64,000 nt of DNA from Cristatella mucedo. Lineage: Eukaryota; Bryozoa; Phylactolaemata; Cristatellidae. Shown here piece by piece: positions 42,935 to 55,535 of this stretch. The DNA lies in assembly GCA_009760855.2 (NCBI GenBank), contig WPIO01000057.1:416001-480000 (forward strand). The letters are read 5' to 3'. Under the pieces are notes generated by a model. That model saw only the letters and a program-made list of their open reading frames with translations, did not search any database and was not told the DNA's origin. The position numbers and the translations under genes were made by a program. Every line of letters begins with the position of its first letter. The first letter of the stretch is position 1.

Positions 42935-43019
42935 CCAGAGGTGGCTCGGCCAGTTTCACCTGTCAAGACGACTGAATTCGAATGATATACGTTTCTATAA
43001 ATTGTATAGTCTCAGGGTG

Positions 43020-43145
43020 ACACCCCGGTTTACCAGCGGTTAAGGTGCTCGATTTGACCACCCAGGTCCTAGTCTGGCTCAGGCCTCTGGGTATATTCGA
43101 TGCACCCCGAAAGAGATTAAGTTCCTTTATCAACGAATTGTTTCA
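43020..43145 (+). mobile_element. SINE-2 copy (paralogue of 11455-11575)
   Basis: Same head (CAGCGGTTAAGGTGCTCG) and LINE-alpha-like tail (CCCCGAAAGAGATTAAG) as in copy 2. Confidence 0.6.
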
Positions 43146-43302
43146 CAGTTTGTTTCTAGGAAATCCTCTTCTTCCCGCTATAAGGGAGTTTTTTAAAGCC
43201 AGCCAATTCCTAAGCAAATAGCGAATCGGCTCAGTTTCAGCTTCCGCTCGATGACCTAGTAAGCCTCTTGCTATGCACTATATATGTGACTATATGCTAC
43301 AT

Positions 43303-43444
<142 letters not shown>

Positions 43445-43764
43445 GACCTAGTAAGCTTCTAATAGGAAGTCTCTTGCTATTGCTAACATCAACAACCGTG
43501 TGTAACTGCATAAAGAAAGAGTAGTTTCGCAATTGTTTCAGTGCACATTTTTTCAAGACTAGTTTTTTTGAGAAAACCAAGCATATTTCTACGTTTCCAC
43601 GACATTGCCTGCAGATTCAATCTCGCGTGGCTATTGCTCGAGCTTCGGCAGCGTCCACGCCCACGTAGCTGATCCGCCCCAGCCGGACTCAAAGCACTCC
43701 ACCCGGCCAAAGGGCGTGCTGCGTACCAGCTCGTTGGGCATTGCAGTCGGGCGATATCAGCAGA

Positions 43765-44295
43765 CTAAGCTGGATTTAATTGCAATAGGTTAGCCGCGGT
43801 TGTTCGACCCACTAGCTCTGCAGCAGACTACTTTCTGCTTGTGCACTGGCCTGTTTTGGACGCTATCCACTCTCCTAGCTCCTTGTCACTCTTAACTTCT
43901 CTCCGTGAACTCCGGAGCTTTTTCCACGAAGGCTATTACATTAGGATTGCGCTCGCCCGCTTGCGTTTGCCTTCGTGCAATACAATACAAGGCAATACAA
44001 GACAACCGTTGCCATCAACACTACAACTCGCTTTGCTCTTCATTACGCCGTCATCGACCACTTATGAGCCCCTTCAGAGCGACAACGCTCGTAAGCAGGA
44101 GCAAGCAGGAGCAAAAGCACTCGCCGATACTTCCTACCGATTTCGCTTGAGCACTTTAGTGGAAATCAAAGACCGAGGTTTGAAGGCCAGCGCTGAATGC
44201 CGAACGAAAAGTTGTCTCGATAGCTCAACCGGTAGAGCACTAGCTCTCTAACACAGGCTGCAAGATCGTTCCCTCTAAATGCGGAATTCTTTACT
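43765..44295 (+). repeat. Duplicated block containing a tRNA-like sequence (copy 3)
   Basis: Partner of 11990-12520. Copy 3 has extra sequence before it (43600-43755) that copy 2 lacks. The 136-codon frame here is interrupted in copy 2, so I do not call it a gene. Confidence 0.7.
44211..44283 (+). tRNA. tRNA-like sequence (pseudo-tRNA or SINE head)
   Basis: Same A-box, TAGCTCAACCGGTAGAGC, and weak T-arm as at 12437-12509. Confidence 0.4.
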
Positions 44296-44689
44296 AGGCA
44301 TTCAGTCACACTACAGACGGCCTCGGGCCGTTCTATATTTTGAAATTACTCAACAAAGGAAGTCAATCATGCACAACACTTATGCTGTCAGCTGCCGTTA
44401 TTCCGTCTTTGACCATCTTGCATTACTGTGTCTTACCTGCTAGAGATTTCTCTCACTCTTTGTCCTTTTCATCTTTCTTTCTCACTTATTGACTTTTTCG
44501 CTCTCTCACCGTCATGCTTAGCACCGTCATGCTTTCCTCTCATTGCCCTCACTGGTGCTATTTTTCCTCTCTAGCATAACTTTCTCTCTTTCTTGCGCTC
44601 TCATTTGCCTGTTTCAAAGTGGCCTTTCGCTATACGATGGTATCGGCTTGGAAGTCATGTCGTCTACTTTTAGTTAAGTAGCATTGCGA

Positions 44690-45265
44690 AATTCGTGCTT
44701 GCTTGGGAGGAATACCACATTGATGTAACATCCCCTCTCGACTTCTGTAACTCATCGTTTGCTGCTGGCGTTTCTTCAGCCTCCAGGCTTGACTGCTGCG
44801 AGCAGCTTCGCATTTGCCACACCACGCCGCTTCTCCCCGACCTGTGTCGAATCCCGTGCAGGCTGCATAATAACTTCATGGTTTTGTCACTCACCGTTTG
44901 GTCCGTTGGGCCGTCTCTTTCTCCAGCGTAACTATCAGAACTAACCTAGCCTAACTACGCTAGGCATCTAAAAACAAACACTATTCTTATTTAAGTCGTT
45001 CAGGTGAGCCTTGAACGAACATCAAATCCTTTGGAGACTATGCCTTTAGTTTGCATGCTCCTAAAGCCACGAGTTCACTTCCGCCTGATTCCACCAGACC
45101 ACTTCGTGGAATCAGCTGACTTGACGACATTTAAAAAAGAAGCTACAAATGCACATGTTTATCACAGCATTTAGTGGGTCCTTGCAGTTCGTCGTTAGTA
45201 TTCTTATGCGTGCTGGCGCTGTGCTCGCTGCCACTAACCCTATTTACATGTCACTCTACATTCAC
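44690..45265 (+). mobile_element. Old LINE-alpha-related fragment (copy 3)
   Basis: Partner of 13400-14015, equally degenerate. Confidence 0.65.
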
Positions 45266-45726
45266 TCTGGGGCAGCTCTCCCAAAACTCCTGGATGTCTT
45301 TAGTTCTGTTTCTCACGCACCTGTTTCAGCACCCTAAGTTGCTTTGTATTCCTTATGCGTAGCCCGAATGCGTTCCCGATGTATTCGCCCATTGCCGCTT
45401 TCAGCCATCTATTTTTCTCTGTGGTCTCTCTTTTACCACATCTTTTTCTGAATCCCTCTCTCTCACTATAGCCGATTGCTATCAGAGTGACAAAGGCTAA
45501 GCAGGCCACTGATTTTTGGCATTCAGCCGGCCTAGCATTGCAGTGCACCCACTACCAACTGGTTCCATGCAGTCAGTTAGAAGTATTGGGCAAGGAGGTA
45601 TAACACTGTCCTTTTCTCTCTTTTACTAACGCTGAATACCCTCTCTTGCTCTCACGCACTTAAGCCTCTCTCCCAGTTCCACAACTCCACGTGCTTCTTT
45701 GACTTGCTCACATACTTTCAGGCTTG

Positions 45727-45943
45727 TTGCTTATGCATGCTGACACTGTGCATGCTGCCACTAACCGCATTCGCATGCTGACCCTGTGCATGTCAACCCT
45801 AACCATATTATTCATTTGGTTTGTTTTTCAAGCATGATTTTACTTACCATTCAATTTCATTTCACTTTGCAGCAAATGTAAAGCGCCTAGAGAGAGATTA
45901 AGTTCTCTGAGGGCGCTCTATCAAGTGAATTATAATTATTATT
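45727..45943 (+). mobile_element. LINE-alpha 3' end, unique to copy 3
   Basis: About 217 bp: end of the 3' UTR, intact stem-loop (GCGCCTAGAGAGAGATTAAG), ATTATTATT tail. The empty site in copy 2 is at about 14465 (CAGGCTTGTT followed by ATTTGAACTGC). Confidence 0.9.
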
Positions 45944-46162
45944 AATTTGAACTGCATTGAATTGCGTCTGTAGTACATACACTCTCTCTCACTCTCTTTC
46001 TCTCATTATCCCTTTTATTCTCTTTATTTATACCGCCCTCTATCTTAAGCATCTCCTTCATTCGCATCCACTCAGGTGCGTCAGGCACTCTTCGCCCCGT
46101 TTCTCTCCTAATTTCCTAGAAACTCACTCTCTCTGTGTCTCATACTGGGTCCCACGCACCAG

Positions 46163-46935
<773 letters not shown>

Positions 46936-48140
46936 TCTCGTCCTCCATCGTTGGGAAGCAACGGGTCGGTAGCAGAGCTCGTAGACGATACTGGTAAAGC
47001 GGATGCACAGGCTACGCACTTCTGGACATAGGCTGCCGCAGACGATGTTGGAAACCATTTTGAGGCTTCCTAGCTGAGTAATCGACAGAATTATTATTCA
47101 TGGTCTATGAGAATCTCTTAAATAACGAACTCCGTCGAACTCTTGAGTGTGGTATCTGAGGTGAATATCAATATAAATAGGGTTCGAAGAACCATTATCG
47201 GCATTTGGAGCTCGCCTGGTTATCGCAGTTTCTGTGCTAGAAAAAAAGCTCAAATTTAGGGCACGTAATCTTCTGGCATAGTGGTGCATACAAATGAGGC
47301 AGATTAAAACACGTCGCAATGGTTGCATGGGCTTCGTATTCCTTTCCTACTGCACCAAAAAATATGAAATTTTAGCGACAGCTCGAGGTGCTCGAGCTAG
47401 GAGACCTCAATGGTGGGCTCAGTGCAATCTGTGACTGACGATCGCTATTTCAGCTGGAAGAAAGAAGCTAAGCTTCCGCTGATCCATAGTTGCGAATATA
47501 ATTACCTCAATGAAAGGGAAGCGACAACTATGACATGTTAATGACATAAGCGGTACCATGCCAAGAAAGGCGAGTGAATTCAAGCTCAATTATCGTGCTT
47601 TCAACAGCATGCAAAATAAGAAAGACTCTCCTGACCTTAGGTTGGTAAGAAGGTTAGAACCAACTAGGATCTATCGCAGCGTCTTGAAGAAGGCACCCCT
47701 TAAAATTTGTCTTTTCAAACAGAGGTACAGGTAGTTTTTTACTTGATCAGGCTTGTTAAATTAAACCTGGGTCCATACCGCGCAGTGAAATAGACGCCAT
47801 TAGCTATACTCGTCTATTGCTGACTAAATGTGAAGCGGAAGTGAGAGAAAGTTTAGAATCGCAGCTACAAACAAGGAAACTATTAAAGCACGTCGTGTCA
47901 GTGTGCGAAGATGGGTCACGTCTGTAGGTCCGACCCTAATCAGTTAACGGCAAGACGAGGGCTTCCATGGAAACTGCCGTTCGACCAGTGCTTGAAAGTC
48001 TGTACTGAATTCAGTCAGTGATCCAAGCGCACGCTTACCTAGTGGCAATTATTTTTGTGTACGATATGCTATAACGGTCGCTTAGCAGCGCCTTAAATTA
48101 TACATTGAAAATAAAGAACTGTGAGAAATATTTTAGTGAA
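46936..48140. other. Non-coding flank of copy 3
   Basis: 46936-47200 is unique to copy 3; after that it is collinear with 14800-15555. No gene seen. Confidence 0.5.
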
Positions 48141-48142
48141 GA

Positions 48143-48260
48143 CTCAAGCAACACCACTCCACTGAAACCTCGTTCCACCCTGTGATCAACTACTTTCTAA
48201 ACAGCGATTATGACTACGGTATTACTGCCTTCTTTAATGTATCAGCTGCTTTCGTCACTA
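48143..48260 (+). mobile_element. LINE-beta-like stub
   Basis: Partner of the beginning of 15555-16780; the rest of that element is deleted here. Confidence 0.6.
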
Positions 48261-48369
48261 TTGATTGCTATATATCCCATGTGTAAAATGAAACCGTCGA
48301 GAACGGCGATCGGTTTTGCAAGGAAAGCACTGACCTAGCCCTTGCGTCGGTTTCGAGAAGTCGAAGTCA

Positions 48370-48460
48370 TGAAGAGAGAGAGGGGCAGAAATAGGAGAAA
48401 CTTCAGACGAGAGAGACAGGGAGGAAAGAGAGAGGGAGAGAGAGAGAGAGACAAGACGGG
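48370..48460. repeat. (GA)n-rich tract
   Basis: Imperfect GAGAGA repeats, partner of 17040-17165. Confidence 0.8.
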
Positions 48461-48619
48461 ACGAGAGAGACGAGGCTCAGAATTATCGGCCGACCTTAAA
48501 GTGTCGGCTCTCCATGGCTGAAGCATCTGCGTTGACGCTCGATGCATAGCGGTGCTAAATTATTTTTATCCCGCCACGGTCGGCTTGAGCTCAGAAAAGC
48601 AGTCGCATTGTATCCATAT

Positions 48620-48985
48620 TTATTCCTTTAGTCTATATGCTCCCAAACCCTGAAACTTCCTCCCGACCTGCGTCAAAACATCCCCTGACTTGACCAAATT
48701 TAGAAAGAACTTAAAAATACACCTATTTAGGACAGCATTTAGTGGGTCCCTGTGACTCTTTCTTCGTGTGCTTATGCGTGCTGACACTATGCATGCTGCC
48801 ACTAACCTGTGCATGTCACCCCTAACCATGTTATTCATGTTGTTTGTTTATCAAGCATGATAATTATTACTCACCATTCAATTGAATTTCCCTTTGCAGC
48901 AAATGTAAAGCGCCTAGAAAGAGACTGAGTTCACTGAGGGTGCTTTATCAATTGCATTATCATTAATATATTATTACTAAATAAA
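48620..48985 (+). mobile_element. LINE-alpha 3' fragment, unique to copy 3
   Basis: It begins within the last RT codons (TATGCTCCCAAACCCTGAAA), then 3' UTR, stem-loop near 48908-48952 and an ATT/TAT tail. It replaces about 1.08 kb of copy 2 (17330-18405). Confidence 0.88.
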
Positions 48986-50162
48986 GATAAAGCGTCGATA
49001 CTTCTGCACGATTCTTCCCTGCCTTCGACTTGCCAAGCTCTTGCAGTTCCTTACAGCCGCTACAGTTGGCATCCGCGCTTTGAGGACGGACGAATTTTTG
49101 GTAACGGAATGACGAAAACTAGGGTGCACTAGCTGCATAAACAGCAGTAAATCAATTCCCTGGTCTTTTAGCTCGCCTTTAGGTCACTCAATTCTCGCCA
49201 TCTTTCGCCCCTTTCACCTGTATTTGCCGTCGCGTCAGGCTTCTCATCTCATAACCCTCCCGACTGGCTTTGCTGATTAATTGTGCCCCTATGTAACTTC
49301 TAATCGTTTGCCTCTCTACAGCCGCTACGGCAATCAAAGCTTGGAACTTCCTGTCGATTGCCCACCCTTCCTCTCCCGATTTGACATGACTTTCCAAAAA
49401 ATCTGAATGCCCTAACGTTTAATTCACACTTTTCTCTGACTGAATTAATTGCCTGTTTTTGCTTACGCATTAGGAACTAGTGAGCTTAAATTTTTCCCTG
49501 TTTGCTTTGAGGGATCGCTTGACTACGGAGCTAGTCGGAGGTTCTGGCGTCCGGCCCTGAGTGCTTACTTGTATTCCATCGTATGCTGGCCTAAGTATCG
49601 TATTGCGTTGCCTTTGCATTTTTGCCTGGGCGGGATACGGAGCTTTTCATTGACTCTTGATTATTGCTCGTCTCTTCGGGAGATGTAAAGCGGGCGAATT
49701 AAGATTCACTTCTTTTTAGGATGCTATGCAAGGGATTTGCATTGCTATTACTACCGTTATAGTTGTGAACAGCTATATTCGCATAAAATCAAATGGAATT
49801 AGCTACCCAAAATGTAAACGGCTGAATTGCAAACTTGCGATTAGGAGTTCCCGTGGGAAAGTCGAAGCTCTTAGCACCTGACAACCCGAAACCCGTTTAA
49901 TCCGTAGCCACACCCCTCTGAGCCAGAGCTGGGCTATCTCAACCAATTGGGAACAGCTTGAACTTGGATCAGGCGCTCTGGAGCTTCCTAGATAAAGGCG
50001 TGATCCAGGTTAGCCGCAACAGACTGCTTGCAGCTATTCGGGTAAGTTGTGTCTCGGGTTTGAACGATTGAAGAGCAAACGCTTCTTCGCTGCAACGTTC
50101 GACCTGGGCTGGCTCAGTAGCTGTTTTCAGGGTTACTATACCGGCTTACGAGCATGGGATAA
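48986..50162. other. Non-coding spacer shared with copy 2
   Basis: Collinear with 18405-19569. No gene seen. Confidence 0.5.
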
Positions 50163-50182
50163 TGTGTGTGTGTGTGTGTGAG
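50163..50182. repeat. Short (TG)n, partner of the long tract in copy 2
   Basis: About 20 bp of TG against about 310 bp at 19570-19880. A (TAT/TGTATA) stretch follows at 50295-50362. Confidence 0.9.
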
Positions 50183-50497
50183 CACGCGCGCCGGGCGTGC
50201 CTGTGAGTGCATGAGCGCTCCCGTGCAAACTTGCGTGCGCACAAGCGTGAACGTGCAACGTAATCAAGCGAGCATACATGCTGACGTCGAAGCCATTATT
50301 ATTATTGTATTATTGTATATATATATTGTATATATTTGTATATATATATTGTATATATATTTGTAGTATTGGCTTAGCCAGAGCGACTGGAGAGAAAAGA
50401 GGAAGAGCGAGAGAGGATGTGCGCGAGGTTAGCGTTCGTACAGGCCGACAGGGAGAAAGTAGGTTGCCGCTGGGCTAGCGATGTCACACGCTCAAGT

Positions 50498-50690
50498 TAA
50501 ACATCCCCCCCTGTGCATGTCACACCTAACCATATTATTCATTTCGTTTGTTTTTCAAGCATGATTTTACTTACCATTCAATTGCATTTCACTTTACAGC
50601 AAATGAAAAGCGCCTAGAGAGAGATTAAGTAGTCTGAGGGCGCTTTATCAAGTGTATTATTATTATTATTATAATTATTATCACAGTAAA
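50498..50690 (+). mobile_element. LINE-alpha 3' end, unique to copy 3
   Basis: About 190 bp: CCTGTGCATGTCACACCTAA, stem-loop (GCGCCTAGAGAGAGATTAAG ... GAGGGCGCTTTATC) and ATT tail. Copy 2 has an empty site near 20775. Confidence 0.9.
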
Positions 50691-50974
50691 ATTGGGCTCA
50701 GTAAGCCGATACTGCCCGACTGCAGTGCCTCATTAGGTGGCAGGCATGCAAGGAGCCTGTCGGCCGGGTGGAGTGGCAGGCGGCAGGAGAAACCACACAG
50801 TAGTATGGCCACGCCCTCACTAGCTCTGGCCAATCAATCCGTGTCCAATCATTAGCAGCCAGCCAATCGGCCACCCGACATTTCGGCTAGACAAAGCGAG
50901 AGTAAATTTAGCTTAGCAGCTATGTAGAGATAAATATGCCACTTGGAGCAATAACAGCATTTACTAGGCTCCCA

Positions 50975-51240
50975 ACGCCTGTGGTGCTCCCGAAGCCCGG
51001 AACTCACTACCGACGAACGTCACAACGTCCCCTGACATGATGTCATTTAAAAAGAAGCTTAAAACGAGCCTTTTATTACAGCGTTTGGTGGGTCTTTGCG
51101 ATTCGCTTCGTGTGAACATACCTTGTTGCATTCTGCCTGCTGTTTGTGAATGTTACTACCAACCATTTGTTGATGCTTTATTTGCAGCACCTGTAAATTG
51201 CCCAGAGAGAGATTCAGTTCTTCGAGGGCACTGTAAAAAT

Positions 51241-51271
<31 letters not shown>

Positions 51272-51275
51272 CATT
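50975..51275 (+). mobile_element. LINE-alpha-related subfamily, 3' end
   Basis: RT C-terminus (NSLPTNVTTSPDMMSFKKK-like), 3' UTR with AAATTGCCCAGAGAGAGATT, and an ATTATTATT tail. The partner in copy 2 stops after AAGAAGCTT at 21150. Confidence 0.85.
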
Positions 51276-51662
51276 ACTAAATAAGGCACGCATTTAGCAT
51301 GGTTAATTAGGAAGCTTAACAGGACCAGCAGCATTTGTGTCACCCTCCCTCGGAGGTCTGCTCGTCACTCAACCCACGCTTCTTTATGTGATCAATCAGA
51401 CTTGCTGACCCCGTCAGCTCCGAAATCGAATCGGAAAAATCGTATAAATTATCAAAATTGTGAAAAGCTTATTTACCAGCATCGTTAATATAGCTGCACA
51501 GAAGCATTGGCGGCTAGCCTTACTACTTGCCATGGACTGTAAAGAATTGCCCAGTGCACGACTCGAACCAGCGAGCAAGTTCGCCAAGAGCAAGCAGCTC
51601 ACCCGTAGGCTAAGACCCAGGGGCTGCTCACGGCTACTAACGATCGCAAGACTCTGGCTTGC

Positions 51663-52330
51663 TTAACAATAATAATAACAAGAACGCAGTTGCATAGTGC
51701 CTTAAAAAAACTAATTTTCTTTTTAGTCACTTGCCGTATGCAAGAAAAGAGACATCCATTGGTTAGTGATAACATGCGCCTTCTGCTCGAATAAGCACAC
51801 AGAGAACGCTTCATATGGAACCTGATCATCCTGACAGCACTAAGTGGATCTGCAGCTACACTTTAAAGGACATAAAGTCAGGTGATTCTGTTTAGTCAGT
51901 CAGGAGCAAGCTCTAAGCTGTGGAGCATATGTACCGAGATGCCAGGTCTCCACAGGAGGATTTGAGTTGGCCTTAAAACACACGTAGACAGCTTAAGTCA
52001 AAAGTCACAGCAGTACCATGCAAAGCCTAGGTAGGAAGTATTTCTGGTTTTTATTCCGACATAAATGACAGACGTTGCCTTGCAGTTTATTCTCTCCTTG
52101 GTGTGGCACCACTGCAAATTGGTGAAAAATGGTACAGTGTAGCCGTTTCGATGTTCACGACAGACGATCTCAACCACAAAGGTTTGCACCAAATTTATCG
52201 TCTCCTTGGACCTTCAAGAGTCTTTACGAATACTAAGTTAAAAGAGGCCTAGACAGGATGTTTTAAATGCACCAACTAGCTTGGCTGAGGTATCGTCGTC
52301 TAAAGCTTTAATTCCTCCCATCCACACGGC
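51663..52330 (-). mobile_element. Old LINE-alpha-related copy, reverse orientation
   Basis: AATAATAATAAC tail at 51667, a decayed 3' UTR and, on the - strand, RT C-terminal remnants (CAGACGATCTCAACCACAAA region at 52155). Heavily mutated. Confidence 0.6.
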
Positions 52331-52874
52331 ATGACGAACTCTCTAAACTCCGTTAAAGCATGTATTTCTGACCTTCGCACTTTGATGGCCAAAACTTTCT
52401 TATATTGAGTATTTTTAAAAGCTATGCTCTATTTTTGGAAGTTTCTGTAAATCAGCGAGCTGGTTCTGACTATATGCGCCTGCAGGCAGGCATTGTTTGC
52501 CGATAACTCGTACTTGACGCATTGGTGGCCGATTTTGCAAATGATTAGCATTCGACCTGTACCAATCAATATGGGTGGGATAAATCTGAAGTAATTCGGC
52601 CAGCTTTATGCAGCTGTCCATAGGCAAAGAAAGCAAGAACGCTTCGTGAAACCATGAAGCTGTTTTGGAGTCTTCAATTGCATTCAAGCCTCCAAGCCCG
52701 AGTACCCTGAACTCTAAGGCAGTTGATAGATGCAGATGGGCCTCCTGTTGCTGTCCCAAACCGCCGCCTGCTATTGGACGGTTTCGAAACAGACAATGGC
52801 TAGGAGGTGCAAGACAAAGCATGCACGGAATAACAAGGCTGCTTGAGGAGTGCTTGAGCTGAACGGAAACATAG

Positions 52875-52904
52875 AGAAAGAGAGTGAGTGAGACAGAGAG
52901 AGAG

Positions 52905-52961
<57 letters not shown>

Positions 52962-52962
52962 G
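52875..52962. repeat. (GA)n microsatellite
   Basis: About 85 bp of GA repeat with a few GACAGA interruptions. Confidence 0.95.
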
Positions 52963-52989
52963 GCTGTGGGATTCTTTAACATCGGCAGC

Positions 52990-53420
52990 TGTCATAGGTT
53001 GGTGAGAAGAGGTGCAATGCGGCAATCATGACTTCACAACAGGGAAGCCAATCTTCAGAGCTTTGCATTGAGTGGAAAAGCCTTCTTGCACAGGTCGGGA
53101 GTTGGTGAGTTACGGAAGCAGAGATGGAATGTTACAAATGCATGAACCAACAATAACAAAAGTATCCTGTCTCAGCAGCTTCGAACTATTACGATGATAC
53201 GTGTCGGAAAGTAAGACGACGACTTCGGAGCTGATGCAGTCTTCCCACTCTAGCTCAGAGCCGACATAGTCGTCTTGTGGTACGTCACTTTGGTCCGAAA
53301 CCATGCAAATGAGGGTATGGTACTGCAGGCCTAATTCATTTTGAAGAATAGATTTTCCATTTTCTGACTAATGCAAGGTTTGTCAACAGCTAGTAGGTTG
53401 GTTTTATCACTATTCATGGG
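52990..53420 (-). mobile_element. Old LINE-alpha-related RT fragment
   Basis: Reverse-strand matches to the RT segment at 5500-5910 (GTTGGTGAGAAGAGGTGCAA; ACAAATGCATGAACCAAC; GTAGGTTGGTTTTATCACTA). Many changes. It lies in the interval that copy 2 has lost. Confidence 0.65.
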
Positions 53421-53586
53421 AAGGTTTTATGCCCTCCAAGTGCGAATGCCAGTAGTACATCCAGCCCAAGGAACCGATGCCTGTGACTAAGAGCGCAGTA
53501 AGGGAAGCCCTATGACCTTTCTCTACTCTTGTGTTTCAGGGAGACATTGAAATCCGTTTCGTCAAGCTACCTCAGGCTAAAACAAG

Positions 53587-53621
53587 ATGGCCGAAGAGCT
53601 TAAAAGAGCCATTGAGTTGAA
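53587..53621 (+). CDS. LOX-3 exon 1
   Basis: Same start codon context, protein (MAEELKRAIEL) and GTAAGT donor as LOX-2. The acceptor-like TGTGTTTCAG 48 bp upstream and the in-frame TAA at 53578 are kept as well. Confidence 0.72.
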
Positions 53622-53659
53622 GTAAGTGGCCAGATCAGCCTTCTTTACCGAAAAAAATT

Positions 53660-54040
53660 GTGCACATTCGTGCCTCTATTAAGCCCCCTCCGACCAAAGC
53701 AATCGCCGTTCCTCAACCTGTGACCTTTCTTAAAAGGTTCTCCGAAGTTTCTGCCAGTGATGTGGCTGCCTTAATAAGGTCTAGCAAAAAGAGCTCGTCT
53801 CCTGAAGACCCTATACCTTCATCTATGTGGTCTTCACTTGCAGAACAACTTAGCCCTGCCATAACCAAGATTTGTATTGCTACTTTGGGAAAAGGGGTCG
53901 TCCCCAAGTCCTTCAAATCGGCAATCGTTAGACCTATTCTTAAAAAGCCTGGATTAGACACAGAGGTCCTAGCAAACTATCGTCCAGTTTCCCTTCTCCC
54001 GTTCTTATCAAAGATTCTTGAAAAAATTGTTGCTAAGTAG
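53660..54040 (+). CDS. LINE-beta RT, fingers segment (126 codons)
   Basis: It encodes DPIPSSMWSSL, ITKICIATLGKGVVPKSFKS, RPILKKPGLDTEVLANYRP and VSLLPFLSKILEKIVAK, then TAG where related copies have a Gln codon. This is the N-terminal RT region upstream of the DLSAAFD palm motif. The downstream continuation was split by the LINE-alpha insertion, and the next LINE-beta bases are at 55397. The frame is otherwise clean, so it decayed only recently. Confidence 0.88.
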   Translation: MHIRASIKPPPTKAIAVPQPVTFLKRFSEVSASDVAALIRSSKKSSSPEDPIPSSMWSSLAEQLSPAITKICIATLGKGVVPKSFKSAIVRPILKKPGLDTEVLANYRPVSLLPFLSKILEKIVAK

Positions 54041-54063
54041 CTAGTTGAACATATTGAAAATAA

Positions 54064-55396
54064 GTACTTCTAGAGCGCCTCTCATCTCGCCTGAGCATCA
54101 CTGGCACTGCTCTGCAGTGGTTCAGGTCCTATCTCAGTGGGAGACTCCAGAGTGTTGACGTGAATGGACAAAGATCATCTGAAGTACCTCTAAAATATGG
54201 AGTACCTCAGGGCTCTGTGCTAGGTCCGGTCCTTTTCACCGTTTATACTCTCCCTCTTGCTGGTGTGATTGCCAAGCACAATCTAGGCTTTCACTTCTAT
54301 GCGGATGACACTCAGTTGTACCTTTGCTTTGATCCCTCCCAGCCTTTGAGCACCTCAAATTCTCTCAACTCACTTGCTGCATGCATTGATGACATCCGAT
54401 CATGGATGGCAGCAAATTTTCTAAAACTAAACGATGATAAAACTAACTTACTTGTTATGGGCAAACCTAGTGTTATTCAGAAATTGGAAAGGCTGACTTT
54501 CAAAATTGGCTCTGCCAGCATATCTCCAGTTGAATCAGCTCGAAATCTAGGTGTCATATTCCAAAGCGACCTCTCGTTAGACGACCACATCAGCTCCACA
54601 GTCAAATCAGCCTATTTTCAGCTTCATAACATTGCTAAAATTCGGGCTTGTTTAGATAAGGATACCACGTCCAAGTTGGTCCATGCATTCGTGACATCTC
54701 GTCTCTACTTCTGCAACTCACTGCTTACTGGCCTACCAGCATGTGCGATCAGGCGATTGCAGCTGGTGCAAAACTCTGCAGCTAGGCTTGTCTGTCGTGA
54801 GCGTCGCAGTTGCCACATTACTCCACTTCTCGCCGACCTGCACTGGTTACCAGTCAAGCAACGGATTGACTTCAAGGTTTTGTCGCTCACTTTTAGGTCC
54901 CTTCATTCAATGGCTCCAGCCTATCTTTCAGATATACTACCCCATCAGGCCAAGCATCATACCACCCGCTTTTCGGAATCCAACAGTCTAGAAATACCTC
55001 GTACAAACCTTAAATCCTTTGGAGACCGTGCATTTAGCTCGTATGCTCCCAAAGCCTGGAACTCCCTCCCGACCTGCGTCAGAACATCCCCTGACCTGAC
55101 CACATTTAAAAGAAACTTAAAAACACACCTATTTAGGACAGCATTTAGTGGGTCCCTGTGATTCGTCCTCAATGTGCTTGTGCGTGCTGACACTGTGCAT
55201 GCTGCCACTAACCACATTTGCATGCTGACCCTGTGCATGTCACCCCTAACCATATTGTTCATTTTGTTTGTTTTCAAGCATGATTTTACTTACTATTCTA
55301 TTGCGTATCACTTTGCAGCAAATGTAAAGCGCCTAGAAAGAGATAAAGTTCTCTGAGGGCGCTTTATCAAGTGCAATATTATTATTATTATTATTA
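54064..55396 (+). mobile_element. LINE-alpha, nested 5'-truncated insertion
   Basis: It begins within the RT ORF (GTACTTCTAGAGCGCC), continues open to the stop at about 55161, then the 3' UTR, stem-loop (55325-55370) and ATT tail. LINE-beta sequence resumes at 55397 as GGAATGTCAGAAAC. Confidence 0.93.
54067..55161 (+). CDS. LINE-alpha reverse transcriptase, catalytic and C-terminal part
   Basis: The open frame covers LERLSSRLSITGTALQW, GVPQGSVLGPVLF, catalytic FYADDTQLY, NFLKLNDDKTNLL, LDKDTTSKLVHAF, and the C-terminal PRTNLKSFGDRAFSSYAPKAWN followed by TFKRNLKTHLFRTAF before the stop. It is nearly identical to the 5174-7189 protein over the shared part, so both derive from a recently active source. 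The start is the truncation point, not a natural start codon. It lies in LOX-3 intron 1 in the same direction as the gene. Confidence 0.92.
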   Translation, partial: LLERLSSRLSITGTALQWFRSYLSGRLQSVDVNGQRSSEVPLKYGVPQGSVLGPVLFTVYTLPLAGVIAKHNLGFHFYADDTQLYLCFDPSQPLSTSNSLNSLAACIDDIRSWMAANFLKLNDDKTNLLVMGKPSVIQKLERLTFKIGSASISPVESARNLGVIFQSDLSLDDHISSTVKSAYFQLHNIAKIRACLDKDTTSKLVHAFVTSRLYFCNSLLTGLPACAIRRLQLVQNSAARLVCRERRSCHITPLLADLHWLPVKQRIDFKVLSLTFRSLHSMAPAYLSDILPHQAKHHTTRFSESNSLEIPRTNLKSFGDRAFSSYAPKAWNSLPTCVRTSPDLTTFKRNLKTHLFRTAFSGSL

Positions 55397-55535
55397 ATGG
55401 AATGTCAGAAACATTTCAATCAGGTTTCAAGAGGCAGCACTCCACTGAAAGTGCTCTCCTCCATGTTAACAATGACATTCTACGTGGCAATCTGCTTCTC
55501 ATAGGACACTGCTTCTCATAGGACACCCTAAGCGT